Shown here: positions 8,408 to 17,893 of the stretch, one piece after another
Numbering within the stretch: the stretch's first letter is position 1
How the letters are laid out: every line of letters begins with the position of its first letter
Position numbers and translations under genes: made by a program
Source: Desulforamulus hydrothermalis Lam5 = DSM 18033
Lineage (GTDB): Bacteria; Bacillota; Desulfotomaculia; Desulfotomaculales; Desulfotomaculaceae
Length of the DNA stretch: 64,000 bases
Assembly (NCBI RefSeq): GCF_000315365.1
Contig: NZ_CAOS01000011.1
Span: forward strand, 266 to 64,265
Reading direction: 5' to 3'
Notes under the pieces: model-generated
Database searches by the model: none
Told to the model about the DNA's origin: nothing
Seen by the model: the letters and a program-made list of their open reading frames with translations, nothing else

Positions 8408-9922
8408 TTATTTCCCCCCTATCTGCAGGGCTTCTTGAATATGAGCTAAAATAGGTGTTACCCCGCTATTCACCATATCAAACAAAAGTGAGGGAAGAAT
8501 GCCGCCAATCACCAAAACGCCGCCCAGTACCACCAGCGGTACCAGCTCCGGCCCCCTGATGTCTTTAATATGGTTGTATTCCTCCCGGGCCGGCCCAAAC
8601 AAGGTATTGGCACCCGCCCTTAAAACATACAAAGCAGTGATTATGATACCGGCAATGGCAACAACCGCCAGCCAACCAAATACCCGGAAAGACTCAACAA
8701 AAATTGTAAACTCAGGAATAAAACTAATCAAACCGGGCAGGCCCAGGGAGGCCATGGCAGCCATCATAAAGCCCACTGATAACCGGGGCGCCTGATGGGA
8801 TAACCCCCCCAGATCGGGAATCCAACGCGTATGGGTTTTCTCATAAATAAACCCGATCATAGAGAAGAATAATGCAGCCATTACCCCGTGGGCAAACATG
8901 TTGGCTACCGCACCGTTTACGCCGACAACTCCCAGGGAGGCTACACCCAGTAAAACATAGCCCATATGGGATACCGACGAATAACCCACAACATATTTGA
9001 GATCCTTTTGCGCCAGTGCGCCCAGCGCAGCATAAGCCACACCGATAACACCCAGTACGGCGATCCAAGGTGCCCAGAATTTGGCCCCCAGCGGTAAAAC
9101 GAAAATAGCTATCCGGATTAAGCCATAACCACCGATTTTTTTCAACACACCGGCGTGAATCATGGACACAGCAGTGGGCGCCCCGGCATAGCCGTCCGGC
9201 GACCAGGAATGAAAGGGCCACATCGAAAGCAGCGAACCAAAGCCCAGCAGCATTAAACCAAACATATAAATCTGGAATTGCTCCGGCAAGGCCACCCGGG
9301 CCAGCCCCTCAAAGCTCATGTCAGGTGTACCTGTAATGGCAACCGAGTGAACAAAAGTAGCAATAACCCCCACCAGCAAGAAAGCCGAACCTATCAACAA
9401 ATATATCGTCAGTTTCATGCCGGCGTATTCTTTAGTCACCCGTTTAGAGCTCCCCCAAATGATTACCATAATATATATGGGAATTACCACTACCTCGTAG
9501 AACAACAGGAAAATAAATAAATCCTGGGCAATAAAGGTACCCATAACCCCGGCAATCAAAATCAGCAGATAAATCATCAGCTCTTTAGCCCGGTGAGTGA
9601 CATTCCAGGAGGCAAAAACCGCTGCAAACCCGATCAGGTTAGTTAACAGCAACATGGGTAAACTTAAACCGTCCACCGCCATATAGTAGGAAACGCCCAA
9701 ATCCTTAATCCAGGGAACCGGCCCGCCGAAATCCACCCACTGCAAGCCGCCCACGGTACGGTCATAACCAAAATAAACATAAAGGCTAAGCAGCAGGGCT
9801 AAGCCTGTACCAAAGGCTGCTACCCACTTGCAAAGTTTTTCTTCTTCTTTGGGAATAAACACAATAATTAGTGCAGCCAGCACAGGAGCCAGCAGGGTTA
9901 ACGTTAATATTGGCATATTCAC
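8408..9922 (-). CDS. nuoM: Complex I subunit NuoM
   Basis: A 504-residue integral membrane proton-translocating subunit. Typical features are the conserved Glu in 'FLLFYEVVVIPIYIMV' (about residue 145), the motif MWPFHSWSPDGYAGAPTAVS near 235-254, and LKKIGGYGLIRI. Its start overlaps the nuoL stop by four bases (ATGA arrangement) and its stop touches nuoN. Family length is normal. Together with NuoL and NuoN it forms the distal membrane arm that moves protons during quinone reduction. Confidence 0.96.
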   Translation of the reverse strand: MNMPILTLTLLAPVLAALIIVFIPKEEEKLCKWVAAFGTGLALLLSLYVYFGYDRTVGGLQWVDFGGPVPWIKDLGVSYYMAVDGLSLPMLLLTNLIGFAAVFASWNVTHRAKELMIYLLILIAGVMGTFIAQDLFIFLLFYEVVVIPIYIMVIIWGSSKRVTKEYAGMKLTIYLLIGSAFLLVGVIATFVHSVAITGTPDMSFEGLARVALPEQFQIYMFGLMLLGFGSLLSMWPFHSWSPDGYAGAPTAVSMIHAGVLKKIGGYGLIRIAIFVLPLGAKFWAPWIAVLGVIGVAYAALGALAQKDLKYVVGYSSVSHMGYVLLGVASLGVVGVNGAVANMFAHGVMAALFFSMIGFIYEKTHTRWIPDLGGLSHQAPRLSVGFMMAAMASLGLPGLISFIPEFTIFVESFRVFGWLAVVAIAGIIITALYVLRAGANTLFGPAREEYNHIKDIRGPELVPLVVLGGVLVIGGILPSLLFDMVNSGVTPILAHIQEALQIGGK

Positions 9923-11856
9923 TGTTTTCCACCTCCTATGACACCGGCCGCTGAGGTGTCGCCAAAGGCCAGCACCACAGTAATTACCAGAACAGCCAGG
10001 AAAAACACCAATGCATAGGTCTGTAATTTGCCTGTTTGCAAATAACGCAGACCCTGTCCCGATCCCCTGGTTATCCCGGCCAATCCGTTGACTATACCGT
10101 CCACTACATAGATGTCAAACCAGTACAGCAGATTGGCACCGGCATCCACCACCCTGCGGGTAAACCACAGGTAGAGTTCATCCACGTAATATTTGTTGTA
10201 AGACAGCCGGTAAAGGGTGGCAAAACGAACAGCCAGTTGGCGGGCTGTCTTTTTCTCCTCATCCTTATAATACAACAGGTACGCCAGGCCAATGCCGGCC
10301 ACTGCCAGCACCACTGAAAGCACCATCAACCAAATGACAGGTTCACCGTGATGAGCTTGCCCGTAGTGGATCCATTGCGACCACAGGTTGGCCCAAGGTG
10401 TTCCCACCAGACCCCCTGCAGCTGCTAACACAGCCAGCACAATCAGAGGCAAAGTCATGTTCCAGGGTGATTCATGCGGATGATTTTCTGGTTTTTCCTT
10501 ACCGAAGAAAGCCAGGAAAATCATGCGCCACATATAAAAGGCTGTTAGAAAAGCCGTTAAAGTTGCCATAGAGAACAAAACATAACCCAGAGGGTGGCCG
10601 TGCTGAGCATAAGCCAGGGTGACGGCCAAAATTTCATCCTTGGACCAAAAGCCGGCGAAAGGTGGTATCCCTGCTATGGCAAGACCGCCCACTACAAAGG
10701 TCCAACCTGTTATGGGCATCTTTTTAAGCAAACCGCCCATCTCCCAAACATCTGCCTTGTGATGCAGAGCGTGCAGTACCGAACCGGCCCCCAGGAACAT
10801 CAGTGCTTTAAAAAAGGCGTGAGTCCACAGGTGGAACATACTGGCGGATAAACTGCCCACCCCCAGCGCCAGCATCATATAGCCCAGTTGAGAAACCGTA
10901 GAATAGGCTAAAATACGCTTAATCTCTCTCTGGGTAACAGCAATGGTTGCTGCAAACAACGCTGTAAATGCGCCGGTAAAGGCTACCACTTCCATAGCGC
11001 CGGGTACTTCCGTAAACAAGAACAAGGTTCTGCCCACCAGGTAGACACCCGCAACCACCATGGTGGCGGCGTGAATCAGAGCAGACACCGGGGTAGGTCC
11101 TTCCATAGCATCAGGTAACCAAACATGTAGCGGAAACTGGCCGGATTTGCCGATGGGACCAATAAACAACAGGACAGCAATAATAGTTAGTAATTCCAGG
11201 GAAATGCCATACTGTGCAAAGTGAGGTACCCGTTGCGCCAGTTCAGTTAAGTCAAGGGTACCAAACACAATTTGTAAAAACAGCAATCCCAGCATCATAC
11301 CAAAGTCGCCGATACGGGTAGTAATAAAGGCCTTTTTGGCCGCTTCCCGGGCGGAAACCTTAAAGGTGTAAAAGCCGATTAAGAGGAAGGAACAAAGCCC
11401 CACCAGTTCCCACATGACAAACATTTGCAATAAATTGCCGGAGATAACCAATCCCAGCATCGAAGCGGCAAACAAAGAAAGATATGAGAAGAATACCGAG
11501 TATTGCGGGTCTCCTTCCATGTAGCCGGTGGAGTAAATCTGTATCAGGGTGGCCACCAGGGACACCATAAAGATCATCATGGTGGATGTAGGATCCAACA
11601 TAACTCCTACATGTACTGTAAACCCTTCCATACCAAACCAGCGCAAGGAGTAAACCAGCGGTTTTTCAATAAAATGAGGATTGGTAAATACTCCATAAGC
11701 AATGAAAGAAGCCAGCACAAAGGATGAAAAAATGGCAGCAATGGACAATGTTGAGCTAATCCTGGGCCAAGGTCTGGTTAGGAAAACAATCATAACAAAA
11801 GCCAGAGCGGGTAACAGCGGTACCAACCAGGCATGATTTAATGCAAATTCAACCAT
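9919..11856 (-). CDS. nuoL: Complex I subunit NuoL
   Basis: A 645-residue membrane subunit, the largest antiporter-like protein of complex I. The N-terminal proton channel region shows 'FVMWELVGLCSFLLIGFY' (about 145-162) and 'GKSGQFPLHVWLPDAMEGPTP', and the C-terminal part carries the long lateral helix and a final anchoring span. The reading frame is intact and of normal length. It follows nuoK by 23 bases and overlaps nuoM. The start ATG has a GGAAGGTAGG-type site just upstream. Confidence 0.96.
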   Translation of the reverse strand: MVEFALNHAWLVPLLPALAFVMIVFLTRPWPRISSTLSIAAIFSSFVLASFIAYGVFTNPHFIEKPLVYSLRWFGMEGFTVHVGVMLDPTSTMMIFMVSLVATLIQIYSTGYMEGDPQYSVFFSYLSLFAASMLGLVISGNLLQMFVMWELVGLCSFLLIGFYTFKVSAREAAKKAFITTRIGDFGMMLGLLFLQIVFGTLDLTELAQRVPHFAQYGISLELLTIIAVLLFIGPIGKSGQFPLHVWLPDAMEGPTPVSALIHAATMVVAGVYLVGRTLFLFTEVPGAMEVVAFTGAFTALFAATIAVTQREIKRILAYSTVSQLGYMMLALGVGSLSASMFHLWTHAFFKALMFLGAGSVLHALHHKADVWEMGGLLKKMPITGWTFVVGGLAIAGIPPFAGFWSKDEILAVTLAYAQHGHPLGYVLFSMATLTAFLTAFYMWRMIFLAFFGKEKPENHPHESPWNMTLPLIVLAVLAAAGGLVGTPWANLWSQWIHYGQAHHGEPVIWLMVLSVVLAVAGIGLAYLLYYKDEEKKTARQLAVRFATLYRLSYNKYYVDELYLWFTRRVVDAGANLLYWFDIYVVDGIVNGLAGITRGSGQGLRYLQTGKLQTYALVFFLAVLVITVVLAFGDTSAAGVIGGGKQ

Positions 11857-11879
11857 TCATTAACACCTACCTTCCATTC

Positions 11880-12197
11880 CTACCACTTCATCCAGTCAAA
11901 ATCGTCCAGGTTAACCGACTTGCGCAGGCGGTAAATGGCAATGACAATGGCTAAGCCCAACCCCACTTCCGCTGCTGCCACTGTTATGACAAAAATAGCA
12001 AATATTTGTCCGATAAAACCCTCAGGTGTTAAAAACTTATTAAAAGCCACCAGGTTAATATTTACCGCTGTCAGCATCAGTTCAACAGAAACCAGCACCG
12101 CAACTGCATTTTTGCGGGATATGGCGCCGTACATACCAATACAAAACAGTGCCGCACTGAGGGCGACAAAATAGGAAGGATTAAGACCTGTCGCCAT
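11880..12197 (-). CDS. nuoK: Complex I subunit NuoK
   Basis: A 105-residue protein with three membrane spans, including the conserved acidic residues in 'SVELMLTAVNINLVAF' (about 36-51) and 'TVAAAEVGLGLAIVIAIY' (about 72-89). These glutamates are part of the proton path in NuoK. The start overlaps the end of nuoJ by 17 bases. The C-terminal 'DFDWMKW' is typical for the family. Confidence 0.95.
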   Translation of the reverse strand: MATGLNPSYFVALSAALFCIGMYGAISRKNAVAVLVSVELMLTAVNINLVAFNKFLTPEGFIGQIFAIFVITVAAAEVGLGLAIVIAIYRLRKSVNLDDFDWMKW

Positions 12198-12702
12198 GTG
12201 ATTTAACCTCCTTTACCAGCACCAGAGCACCCGTCAAAGCTACAGTCAGCAAAACAGCCGCTACTTCAAAGGGAATAACAAAATCATGCAGTAAGATGGG
12301 AGCCAGGTTTTGTACTGTTTGTGCCGGCACTGCCTGGCCGGGGGCTGCCCACCGGGCTTTCGCAGTAAGCAGAGCGACAACCATAAACATTCCGCCTGCC
12401 ATGGGAGCAGCAATTTTAAAGCGCCAATTAACCGGGTTACTGTTGGCCATATCGGTACGCTGTACCAGCATGACACCAAAAACAATCATAATGCAAACCG
12501 CCCCGGCATAAACCAGCACTTGCACAGCAGCCACAAAATCCGCATTAAGCATAAGAAAAATTCCGGCAACTCCCACAAAGGTAACAATAAGCCAGAGAAC
12601 GCTGTGCACCAGGTTCTTTAAAGTAACTACCAGCAGGGCGGATCCCAAGATTAAGCCGCTGAGCAAGACAAAGGCGAGCAATTCATAAATATTTGTTGAC
12701 AT
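12181..12702 (-). CDS. nuoJ: Complex I subunit NuoJ
   Basis: A 173-residue membrane subunit with five hydrophobic segments. The conserved segment 'AVQVLVYAGAVCIMIVFGVML' (about 59-79) contains the Tyr/Gly pi-bulge region of NuoJ helix 3. It starts two bases after the nuoI stop and overlaps nuoK at its end, which fits strict operon coupling. The C-terminal tail is short and charged (KEVKSHGDRS). Confidence 0.94.
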   Translation of the reverse strand: MSTNIYELLAFVLLSGLILGSALLVVTLKNLVHSVLWLIVTFVGVAGIFLMLNADFVAAVQVLVYAGAVCIMIVFGVMLVQRTDMANSNPVNWRFKIAAPMAGGMFMVVALLTAKARWAAPGQAVPAQTVQNLAPILLHDFVIPFEVAAVLLTVALTGALVLVKEVKSHGDRS

Positions 12703-12704
12703 GA

Positions 12705-13187
12705 TTAACTACCCTCCTTGTCGGCTGCTTGGGCTGTCGCAGCTAATGCCTTGGCCGCCTCAGCAGCAGCCTTTGCGGCAGCTTGTTTGATTTCTGCCTT
12801 CTTTCTCTCTGCCATGTCCGGCTGTACAAATGCAAGCTTGGCAGCAGAGCGGCGATAACAGGTAAGCTCAAAATCTTTAGTGAATTTAATCGCGTCTTTG
12901 GGACAGGCTTCCTGACAGAACCCGCAAAATAAACAATACTGCAAGTCAAAGTCATACCCGATGACCACTTTCTTTTTTTCTACGGTTTCGGTTACCAATT
13001 TTATGACCTGGTTAGGGCAGGCATTGACACACATGTTGCAGGCAATACATTTGTCATAATAAAACTCCGGCCGGCCAAAGAAACGGTCCGGCAAGGGCAG
13101 CCGTTCTTCCGGGTACTGCACTGTCACCTTAGGCTGAAAAAAACGCTTTATGGTAATGCCCAATCCTTTGATAAGCCCTTTTGCCAC
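12705..13187 (-). CDS. nuoI: Complex I subunit NuoI (2x[4Fe-4S])
   Basis: A 160-residue ferredoxin-like subunit that carries electrons to NuoB. Two cluster motifs are clear: CIACNMCVNACP (Cys 47, 50, 53, 57) and CLFCGFCQEACP (Cys 85, 88, 91, 95). After about residue 125 there is an unusual Ala/Lys-rich helical tail (AEIKQAAAKAAAEAAKAL and on) that is not part of the ferredoxin fold. Because NuoE, NuoF and NuoG are absent from the operon, this face could be where a ferredoxin or other soluble donor docks; that is inference. Confidence 0.95.
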   Translation of the reverse strand: MAKGLIKGLGITIKRFFQPKVTVQYPEERLPLPDRFFGRPEFYYDKCIACNMCVNACPNQVIKLVTETVEKKKVVIGYDFDLQYCLFCGFCQEACPKDAIKFTKDFELTCYRRSAAKLAFVQPDMAERKKAEIKQAAAKAAAEAAKALAATAQAADKEGS

Positions 13188-13194
13188 GGTAAGC

Positions 13195-14244
13195 TCACCA
13201 CCTTACGGCCTGGTACAGATATTTACCTATACCGGTGATAAAAATGTTAGCGATGGAGAGAGGTACCAACACCTTCCAACCAAACTCCATCAGTTGATCA
13301 ACCCGAATACGCGGGTATGTCCAGCGGAACCACATAAACAGGAAAATCATCAGGTATACCTTGAGCAGGAACCAAATCCAGGAGGGAATAAAGGTAAGAC
13401 CAAAGGGAGCGTGCCAACCACCTAAGAATAACGTGGTGGCCATGACAGATACCAACACCACGTTGGCATATTCAGCCAGGAAGAACATGGCAAACCCCAT
13501 GCCGCTGTACTCGGTAAAGGGCCCGCAAATAATTTCCGACTCCCCTTCCACCAGATCAAAGGGCGCCCGGTTGGTTTCTGCAATACCGGCTATTAAATAA
13601 ATTATGAATCCCAATGGTTGTAAAAAAATAAACCACACATTTTCCTGGGCCCTGATAATTTCGCTCATGTTCAATGTGCCGGTAAGGATAATGACCCCCA
13701 CAATAGACAGAATTAAAGGCATCTCATAGCTTACCATCTGAGCCACTACCCGCATGCCGCCGATCAGGGAATACTTATTATTGGAAGCCCAGCCGGACAT
13801 CCAAACAATTACGGTGGACAGAGACGCTACAGCCAAAAAATAATAAACACCGATATTCATATCAATGGCTACCATGTCTTTGCCAAAGGGAGCCACCGCA
13901 AATACAGCCAGAGGCGGCATAAAAATCAAAACAGGTCCAAGCAAAAATAACTTTTTATCAGCCAAACGAGGAATAATTATTTCTTTACTGATTAACTTAC
14001 CAATATCTGCCGTAGTTTGTAATAAACCAAACGGTCCCACCCGGTTGGGGCCAAGCCGGCACTGCATGTATGCAGATACCTTTCTTTCCATATATACCAG
14101 CCAGAGGGCGCTGATAAGAATGTATACTAAAATGGCCCCCAATTTTAAAAACATCATTACAAAATCTGTTGCCAGGTCGGGTAGGCCGGCGGCAGCCAGC
14201 AAGGCCCGTAGCCAGCCGGCCGTATGCACAAAAAGGTTTTCCAC
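13195..14244 (-). CDS. nuoH: Complex I subunit NuoH
   Basis: A 349-residue membrane subunit that forms the quinone site with NuoB and NuoD. It shows the family signatures 'YMERKVSAYMQCRLGPNRVGPFG' region at about 50-72 and 'AETNRAPFDLVEGESEIICGP' near 221-241. About eight membrane spans. The ATG at 14244 gives an N-terminus of usual length. It lies 21 bases after nuoD and 7 before nuoI. Confidence 0.96.
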   Translation of the reverse strand: MENLFVHTAGWLRALLAAAGLPDLATDFVMMFLKLGAILVYILISALWLVYMERKVSAYMQCRLGPNRVGPFGLLQTTADIGKLISKEIIIPRLADKKLFLLGPVLIFMPPLAVFAVAPFGKDMVAIDMNIGVYYFLAVASLSTVIVWMSGWASNNKYSLIGGMRVVAQMVSYEMPLILSIVGVIILTGTLNMSEIIRAQENVWFIFLQPLGFIIYLIAGIAETNRAPFDLVEGESEIICGPFTEYSGMGFAMFFLAEYANVVLVSVMATTLFLGGWHAPFGLTFIPSWIWFLLKVYLMIFLFMWFRWTYPRIRVDQLMEFGWKVLVPLSIANIFITGIGKYLYQAVRW

Positions 14245-14265
14245 GCTGCCTCACTCCCCCACTTT

Positions 14266-15375
14266 CTATGCGTCTACTTCACCTAAAACAATGTCTATAC
14301 TGCCCAGGATGGCAATGACATCGGCAATTTTCCAGCCTTTGAGCATTTCATCCAGGTAACCCAAGTTGATAAAGGACGGCCGGCGAAAATGCACCCGATA
14401 GGGTCGGCTGCTGCCGTCACTGACGACATAAGTTCCCATAATACCCTTGGAACTTTCAATTTCTGCATAGGCTTCGCCTGCCGGCGGCTTAATCAGCTTG
14501 GGCACCTTCCCTTTAACGGGCCCGTCAGGTAATTGTTCTAAGGCTTGCCGGATAATTTTGGCAGACTGCTCCATCTCTAATATCCGTACATAATACCGGT
14601 CGAAACAGTCGCCTTGACTGCCTAACGGCACAGAAAATTCAAAACGATCGTAGACGCTGTACGGTCTGACTTTGCGAAGATCAAAGTTAACCCCCGAGGC
14701 CCGCAGTACCGGTCCGGACAAACTCATATCTATAGCCTTGGCTGCCGGCAATACGGCTACATTTTTGGTTCTCGCCTGAAAAATTTCATTTCCGGTGATT
14801 AAGCCGTTATATTCTTCGATTGCCCTGGGAAATTCATCAAGAAAACGACGGCATTTGTCAATAAAACCATCCGGAATATCGTAAGCCACCCCGCCGATTC
14901 TCATGTAACTGGGAGTTAAGCGAGAACCGCTGATCATTTCAAACAAGTCCATGATCTCCTCACGATCCCGGAAGGTATAAATAAAACCTGTCAAACCGCC
15001 AATATCAGCCGCATAGGCACCGGTAGCCACCAGGTGACTGGCAATTCTCGCTAACTCTCCCACAATAACCCGGATATATTCGGCCCGCTCCGGCACCTCG
15101 ACATCCAGTAATTTTTCTACAGCCATTACATAGCCCCAATTCATCAGCATGCCAGCCAGGTAATCCAGGCGGTCTGTATAAGGAATAACCTGGGTGTAGG
15201 TACGGGATTCCGCCAGTTTTTCAATGCCCCTGTGCAAATAGCCCGGTATCGGCACGGCCTTTACCACCGTTTCGCCATCCAGGGTTAAAAGAATCCGGAA
15301 TACCCCGTGGGTACTGGGGTGTTGCGGGCCCAGGTTAAGCAAAAATTCTTCGGTTTTCAGGGTCAAAGCTGTCAC
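14266..15375 (-). CDS. nuoD: Complex I subunit NuoD (49 kDa)
   Basis: A 369-residue soluble subunit related to the large subunit of NiFe hydrogenases; it lines the quinone cavity. The motif [17 protein letters not shown] occurs near the N-terminus, and '[14 protein letters not shown]' follows. Cluster-ligand cysteines of hydrogenases are absent, as expected. The frame is open upstream to 15408, overlapping nuoC, but a GTG at 15375 ([11 protein letters not shown]) with AAGGTGG ahead gives the usual length and no overlap; I prefer it. nuoC and nuoD are separate genes here, not fused. Confidence 0.95.
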   Translation of the reverse strand: MTALTLKTEEFLLNLGPQHPSTHGVFRILLTLDGETVVKAVPIPGYLHRGIEKLAESRTYTQVIPYTDRLDYLAGMLMNWGYVMAVEKLLDVEVPERAEYIRVIVGELARIASHLVATGAYAADIGGLTGFIYTFRDREEIMDLFEMISGSRLTPSYMRIGGVAYDIPDGFIDKCRRFLDEFPRAIEEYNGLITGNEIFQARTKNVAVLPAAKAIDMSLSGPVLRASGVNFDLRKVRPYSVYDRFEFSVPLGSQGDCFDRYYVRILEMEQSAKIIRQALEQLPDGPVKGKVPKLIKPPAGEAYAEIESSKGIMGTYVVSDGSSRPYRVHFRRPSFINLGYLDEMLKGWKIADVIAILGSIDIVLGEVDA

Positions 15376-15388
15376 CTCTCTCCCACCT

Positions 15389-15832
15389 TTATTCTCTGCC
15401 GCCCTCATAGGAATAATCTTTCCGCAACGGGTGCCCCGGCCAGCTATCCTCCAGTAAAATTCTTCTCAGGTCAGGGTGGCCTTGAAAGGTAATACCAAAC
15501 AAGTCATATACCTCTCGCTCCTGCCAAACAGCACCACCCCAAATAGGTACCATAGACGGCGCCACAGGATGCTGCCGGTCTATTTTGCATTTAACGTGAA
15601 GCATATCCGGCTTCCCAATAACAGCTAAGTCGTATACCAGTTCAAAATACTCCAGGTAATCTGCAGCGGTTAAATTGGTAAGAAAAATAAAGCCGTAGTT
15701 TTCTTTCAGATCCCGCATTAACTTAGCCAATATTCCCAACGGCGCCAACAGATAACCTTGCTGCGTAACCTCCAGTTCCGGATATTTAGCCGTCAGTTCC
15801 TGCATCATGGCAGCCTGCGGTTGGCAGCTCAT
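15389..15832 (-). CDS. nuoC: Complex I subunit NuoC (30 kDa)
   Basis: A 147-residue soluble subunit of the peripheral arm. The family signature is present as '[26 protein letters not shown]' around residues 89-114 ([12 protein letters not shown]) and '[23 protein letters not shown]' follows. It begins at the last base of the nuoB stop, so the two are coupled, and ends 13 bases before the preferred nuoD start. Confidence 0.94.
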   Translation of the reverse strand: MSCQPQAAMMQELTAKYPELEVTQQGYLLAPLGILAKLMRDLKENYGFIFLTNLTAADYLEYFELVYDLAVIGKPDMLHVKCKIDRQHPVAPSMVPIWGGAVWQEREVYDLFGITFQGHPDLRRILLEDSWPGHPLRKDYSYEGGRE

Positions 15833-16407
15833 CAGCCATTCACCACCTCAGGATTAATAATTTTTTCCTTCAATTTCATAAAAGCATGAATCACTGCGTC
15901 AGGCCTGGGGGGACACCCAGGCAAGTAAACATCAACCGGAATCAGCCGGTCAACGCCGGGCACCACATGATATGAATCCACAAAGGGCCCGCCGGAAATG
16001 GCGCAACTGCCCATAGCAATCACATACTTGGGTTCCGCCATCTGTTCGTACAAGCGCACCACAAAGGGTGCCGCCTTTTTGGTTACTGTACCGCAAACCA
16101 ACATCACATCGGCCTGGCGCGGGGACGCCCGCATTACTTCATAACCAAACCGGGCTAAATCGAAGCGGGCCATGTTGGCCGCCATTAATCCTTCAATTGC
16201 GCAACAGGCCAGGCCAAAGCCCATGGGCCAGAGTGAGTTGGCCCGTGCCAGATTAAGCAGCTTTTCCAGCGGCCCTACAGAAACCAACCTGGCAACCTCT
16301 CCCACCACAGCCGGCTCTGCCCCAATTTTTTTTAATCTTGCTAAGGTTTCCTCGTACATTTCATCCCTGACCGCATTGGTTTGTTTGTCTTGTTCTTTTA
16401 TCTCCAT
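15832..16407 (-). CDS. nuoB: Complex I subunit NuoB
   Basis: A 191-residue subunit that holds the terminal cluster N2. The four ligands are visible: the adjacent pair in LACCAIEG (about 68-69), GSCAISGG (about 132) and PGCPPRPD (about 163). The N-terminus has an extra charged stretch of about 40 residues before the conserved core ([20 protein letters not shown]). It overlaps the end of nuoA by ten bases. Confidence 0.96.
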   Translation of the reverse strand: MEIKEQDKQTNAVRDEMYEETLARLKKIGAEPAVVGEVARLVSVGPLEKLLNLARANSLWPMGFGLACCAIEGLMAANMARFDLARFGYEVMRASPRQADVMLVCGTVTKKAAPFVVRLYEQMAEPKYVIAMGSCAISGGPFVDSYHVVPGVDRLIPVDVYLPGCPPRPDAVIHAFMKLKEKIINPEVVNG

Positions 16408-16760
16408 TCCAAAGCACCTTCTTTCCAGGCATACCAGAGACCCAAAACCAGAATAAAGATAAAAATAAACATTTTTATCAAACCGGCCAACCCCAGGTTA
16501 GTAAAACTCACTGCCCAGGGATAAAGAAAAATAACTTCTACATCAAAAATGACAAACATAAGTGCATAGGTAAAATACTGGTTTTTAAACTGAACCCAGG
16601 ATGCCCCTTCGGTTGGCAAACCGCATTCGTATGTCTCTCCTTTATACCTGTTTTTGCTGCGAGGTTGAATCAGATAACTGGTTAGCAAGCCGCCGGCTCC
16701 AAAAATAATACCTACCGCCATAAAAAGTGCCACAGCTGCCCAATCTGACAAAACCACCAT
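16398..16760 (-). CDS. nuoA: Complex I subunit NuoA
   Basis: A membrane subunit with three hydrophobic segments, about 117-120 residues. Typical sequences are '[13 protein letters not shown]' and '[18 protein letters not shown]', the latter with the conserved acidic residues. The exact start is open: the frame extends to 16796, and after AAAGGAG the codons ATG (16760), GTG (16757) and TTG (16751) follow in frame. TTG 16751 has the best spacing (nine bases), ATG 16760 the worst. First gene of the nuo operon. Confidence 0.93.
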   Translation of the reverse strand: MVVLSDWAAVALFMAVGIIFGAGGLLTSYLIQPRSKNRYKGETYECGLPTEGASWVQFKNQYFTYALMFVIFDVEVIFLYPWAVSFTNLGLAGLIKMFIFIFILVLGLWYAWKEGALEWR

Positions 16761-16926
16761 CTCCTTTCTCGTTGTCGTAATTTTCTGGACAAGCAAATTT
16801 TATCTTAAAAAAATGACAAAACCATATCCAAAACGTTAAAATGCAATTACCTTGCCAAAAATCTAAAAAGCCGGGGTTTTGGATCAGACAAGCTGAAAAT
16901 CGTTTTAAGTCATAACGTCTTGTTCC

Positions 16927-16955
16927 ATTATAGAACACTTATAATTTGTTTGCAA
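16927..16955 (-). promoter_or_regulatory. Sigma-A promoter of the nuo operon
   Basis: On the minus strand TTGCAA (16955-16950) and TATAAT (16932-16927) are 17 bases apart. Transcription would begin near 16920, leaving a leader of about 160 bases before nuoA. I see no clear riboswitch in that leader. Confidence 0.7.
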
Positions 16956-17069
16956 TTGAAATTGTATCATACCAGAACAGTTATTAAGCGAAATGTACCA
17001 AAACCAATTTGCATACAGCGTATGTTGTCGGGCTTGCTGGTTCTAACTTAACTTACTTTTGGCTCCGTT

Positions 17070-17112
17070 GGTGTGATGCGTCTTACACTAACAGAGTGAT
17101 ATCCGTCACACC
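17070..17112. repeat. 43-base inverted repeat in the nuoA-rnhB gap
   Basis: GGTGTGATG (17070-17078) pairs with CGTCACACC (17104-17112), with a further partial stem TACACT/AGTGAT inside. No T run follows, so it is not a terminator. It lies upstream of the nuo promoter in a 445-base gap that has no gene. It could be an operator or a decayed mobile element. Confidence 0.4.
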
Positions 17113-17164
17113 GGGCACGGCCGGATCGAGAGCCTTGGCAAAAATGTTATAACCTTTGCCTGAC

Positions 17165-17198
17165 AAGCTAAAACGGGTTGATCCAAAGACCAACCCGT
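17165..17198 (-). terminator. Terminator after rnhB
   Basis: ACGGGTTG (17173-17180) pairs with CAACCCGT (17191-17198), loop of ten bases. On the minus strand the stem is followed by TTTTAGCTTG, a moderate T tail. It begins eight bases after the rnhB stop. Confidence 0.7.
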
Positions 17199-17205
17199 CT
17201 GATTC

Positions 17206-17871
17206 TTATTCTGTATCCTGGTTTTGAAACAATACTTGTTGTTCCGCCGCCAACCTGGCCATTAGTTTTTTTAAAAACGTCAGCCGGTGCAGGGGGGTGG
17301 GACCATGTTGTGCTAAAGCAGCCACATGTGCTTTGGTACAATAACCTTTATGACTGGCAATGCCGTAAGCCGGAAACCGGTTGTGCCATTCCAAACATTT
17401 GCGATCCCGAAAAACTTTGGCTAAAATTGAAGCAGCAGCAATGCCGTGCGAAATAGCATCACCATGCACAACCCCCTGTTGAGGAATATCCAAATCTATG
17501 CTTTCTATCCCGTCAATTAGTAAATAATCGGGTCTTACCGGCATACCTTGTTTATTTTGCAGATTCATTACCGCTTTTTTCATGGCCAGCCGGCTGGCTT
17601 GCCGAATATTAATTTGATCAATCTGACGGTTATCCACTTCCCCAATCCCGACCGCCAGGGCATGCTGCTGAATAATATCATACAAGGCTTCTCTTTTTTT
17701 TACAGTAAGTTTTTTGGAATCATTGACACCTTCAATCCACAGCCGGACAGGCAAAATTACCGCCGCTGCCACAACACTGCCCAGCAGCGGCCCCCTGCCT
17801 GCCTCATCGCAAAAGGCCACCAGTTCAATACCTTCTGCCCATAATTTTTGTTCAATATCCATGGAGACCAT
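17206..17871 (-). CDS. rnhB: Ribonuclease HII
   Basis: A 221-residue RNase HII, which cuts RNA in RNA-DNA hybrids and removes single ribonucleotides from DNA. The active-site start is FCDEAGRGPLLGSV (Asp22, Glu23), with a Leu-Gly-Ser replacing the more common Ala-Gly-Pro. Further catalytic acids appear in 'LLIDGIES' and 'AISHGIAAASILAKVFRDR'. Two possible starts, MVSM at 17871 and the inner Met at 17862. It ends at a terminator and lies next to rbgA, with a short MITE-like copy in between. Confidence 0.94.
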   Translation of the reverse strand: MVSMDIEQKLWAEGIELVAFCDEAGRGPLLGSVVAAAVILPVRLWIEGVNDSKKLTVKKREALYDIIQQHALAVGIGEVDNRQIDQINIRQASRLAMKKAVMNLQNKQGMPVRPDYLLIDGIESIDLDIPQQGVVHGDAISHGIAAASILAKVFRDRKCLEWHNRFPAYGIASHKGYCTKAHVAALAQHGPTPLHRLTFLKKLMARLAAEQQVLFQNQDTE

Positions 17872-17893
17872 AAATTTACCTCATAACCCTTAC

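Noticed and set aside
17092-17172. A possible sixth copy of the MITE-like family
   Set aside because: Only short matches to the ends (CAGAGTG and AACCTTTGCCTG) and no flank repeat; too weak to call.
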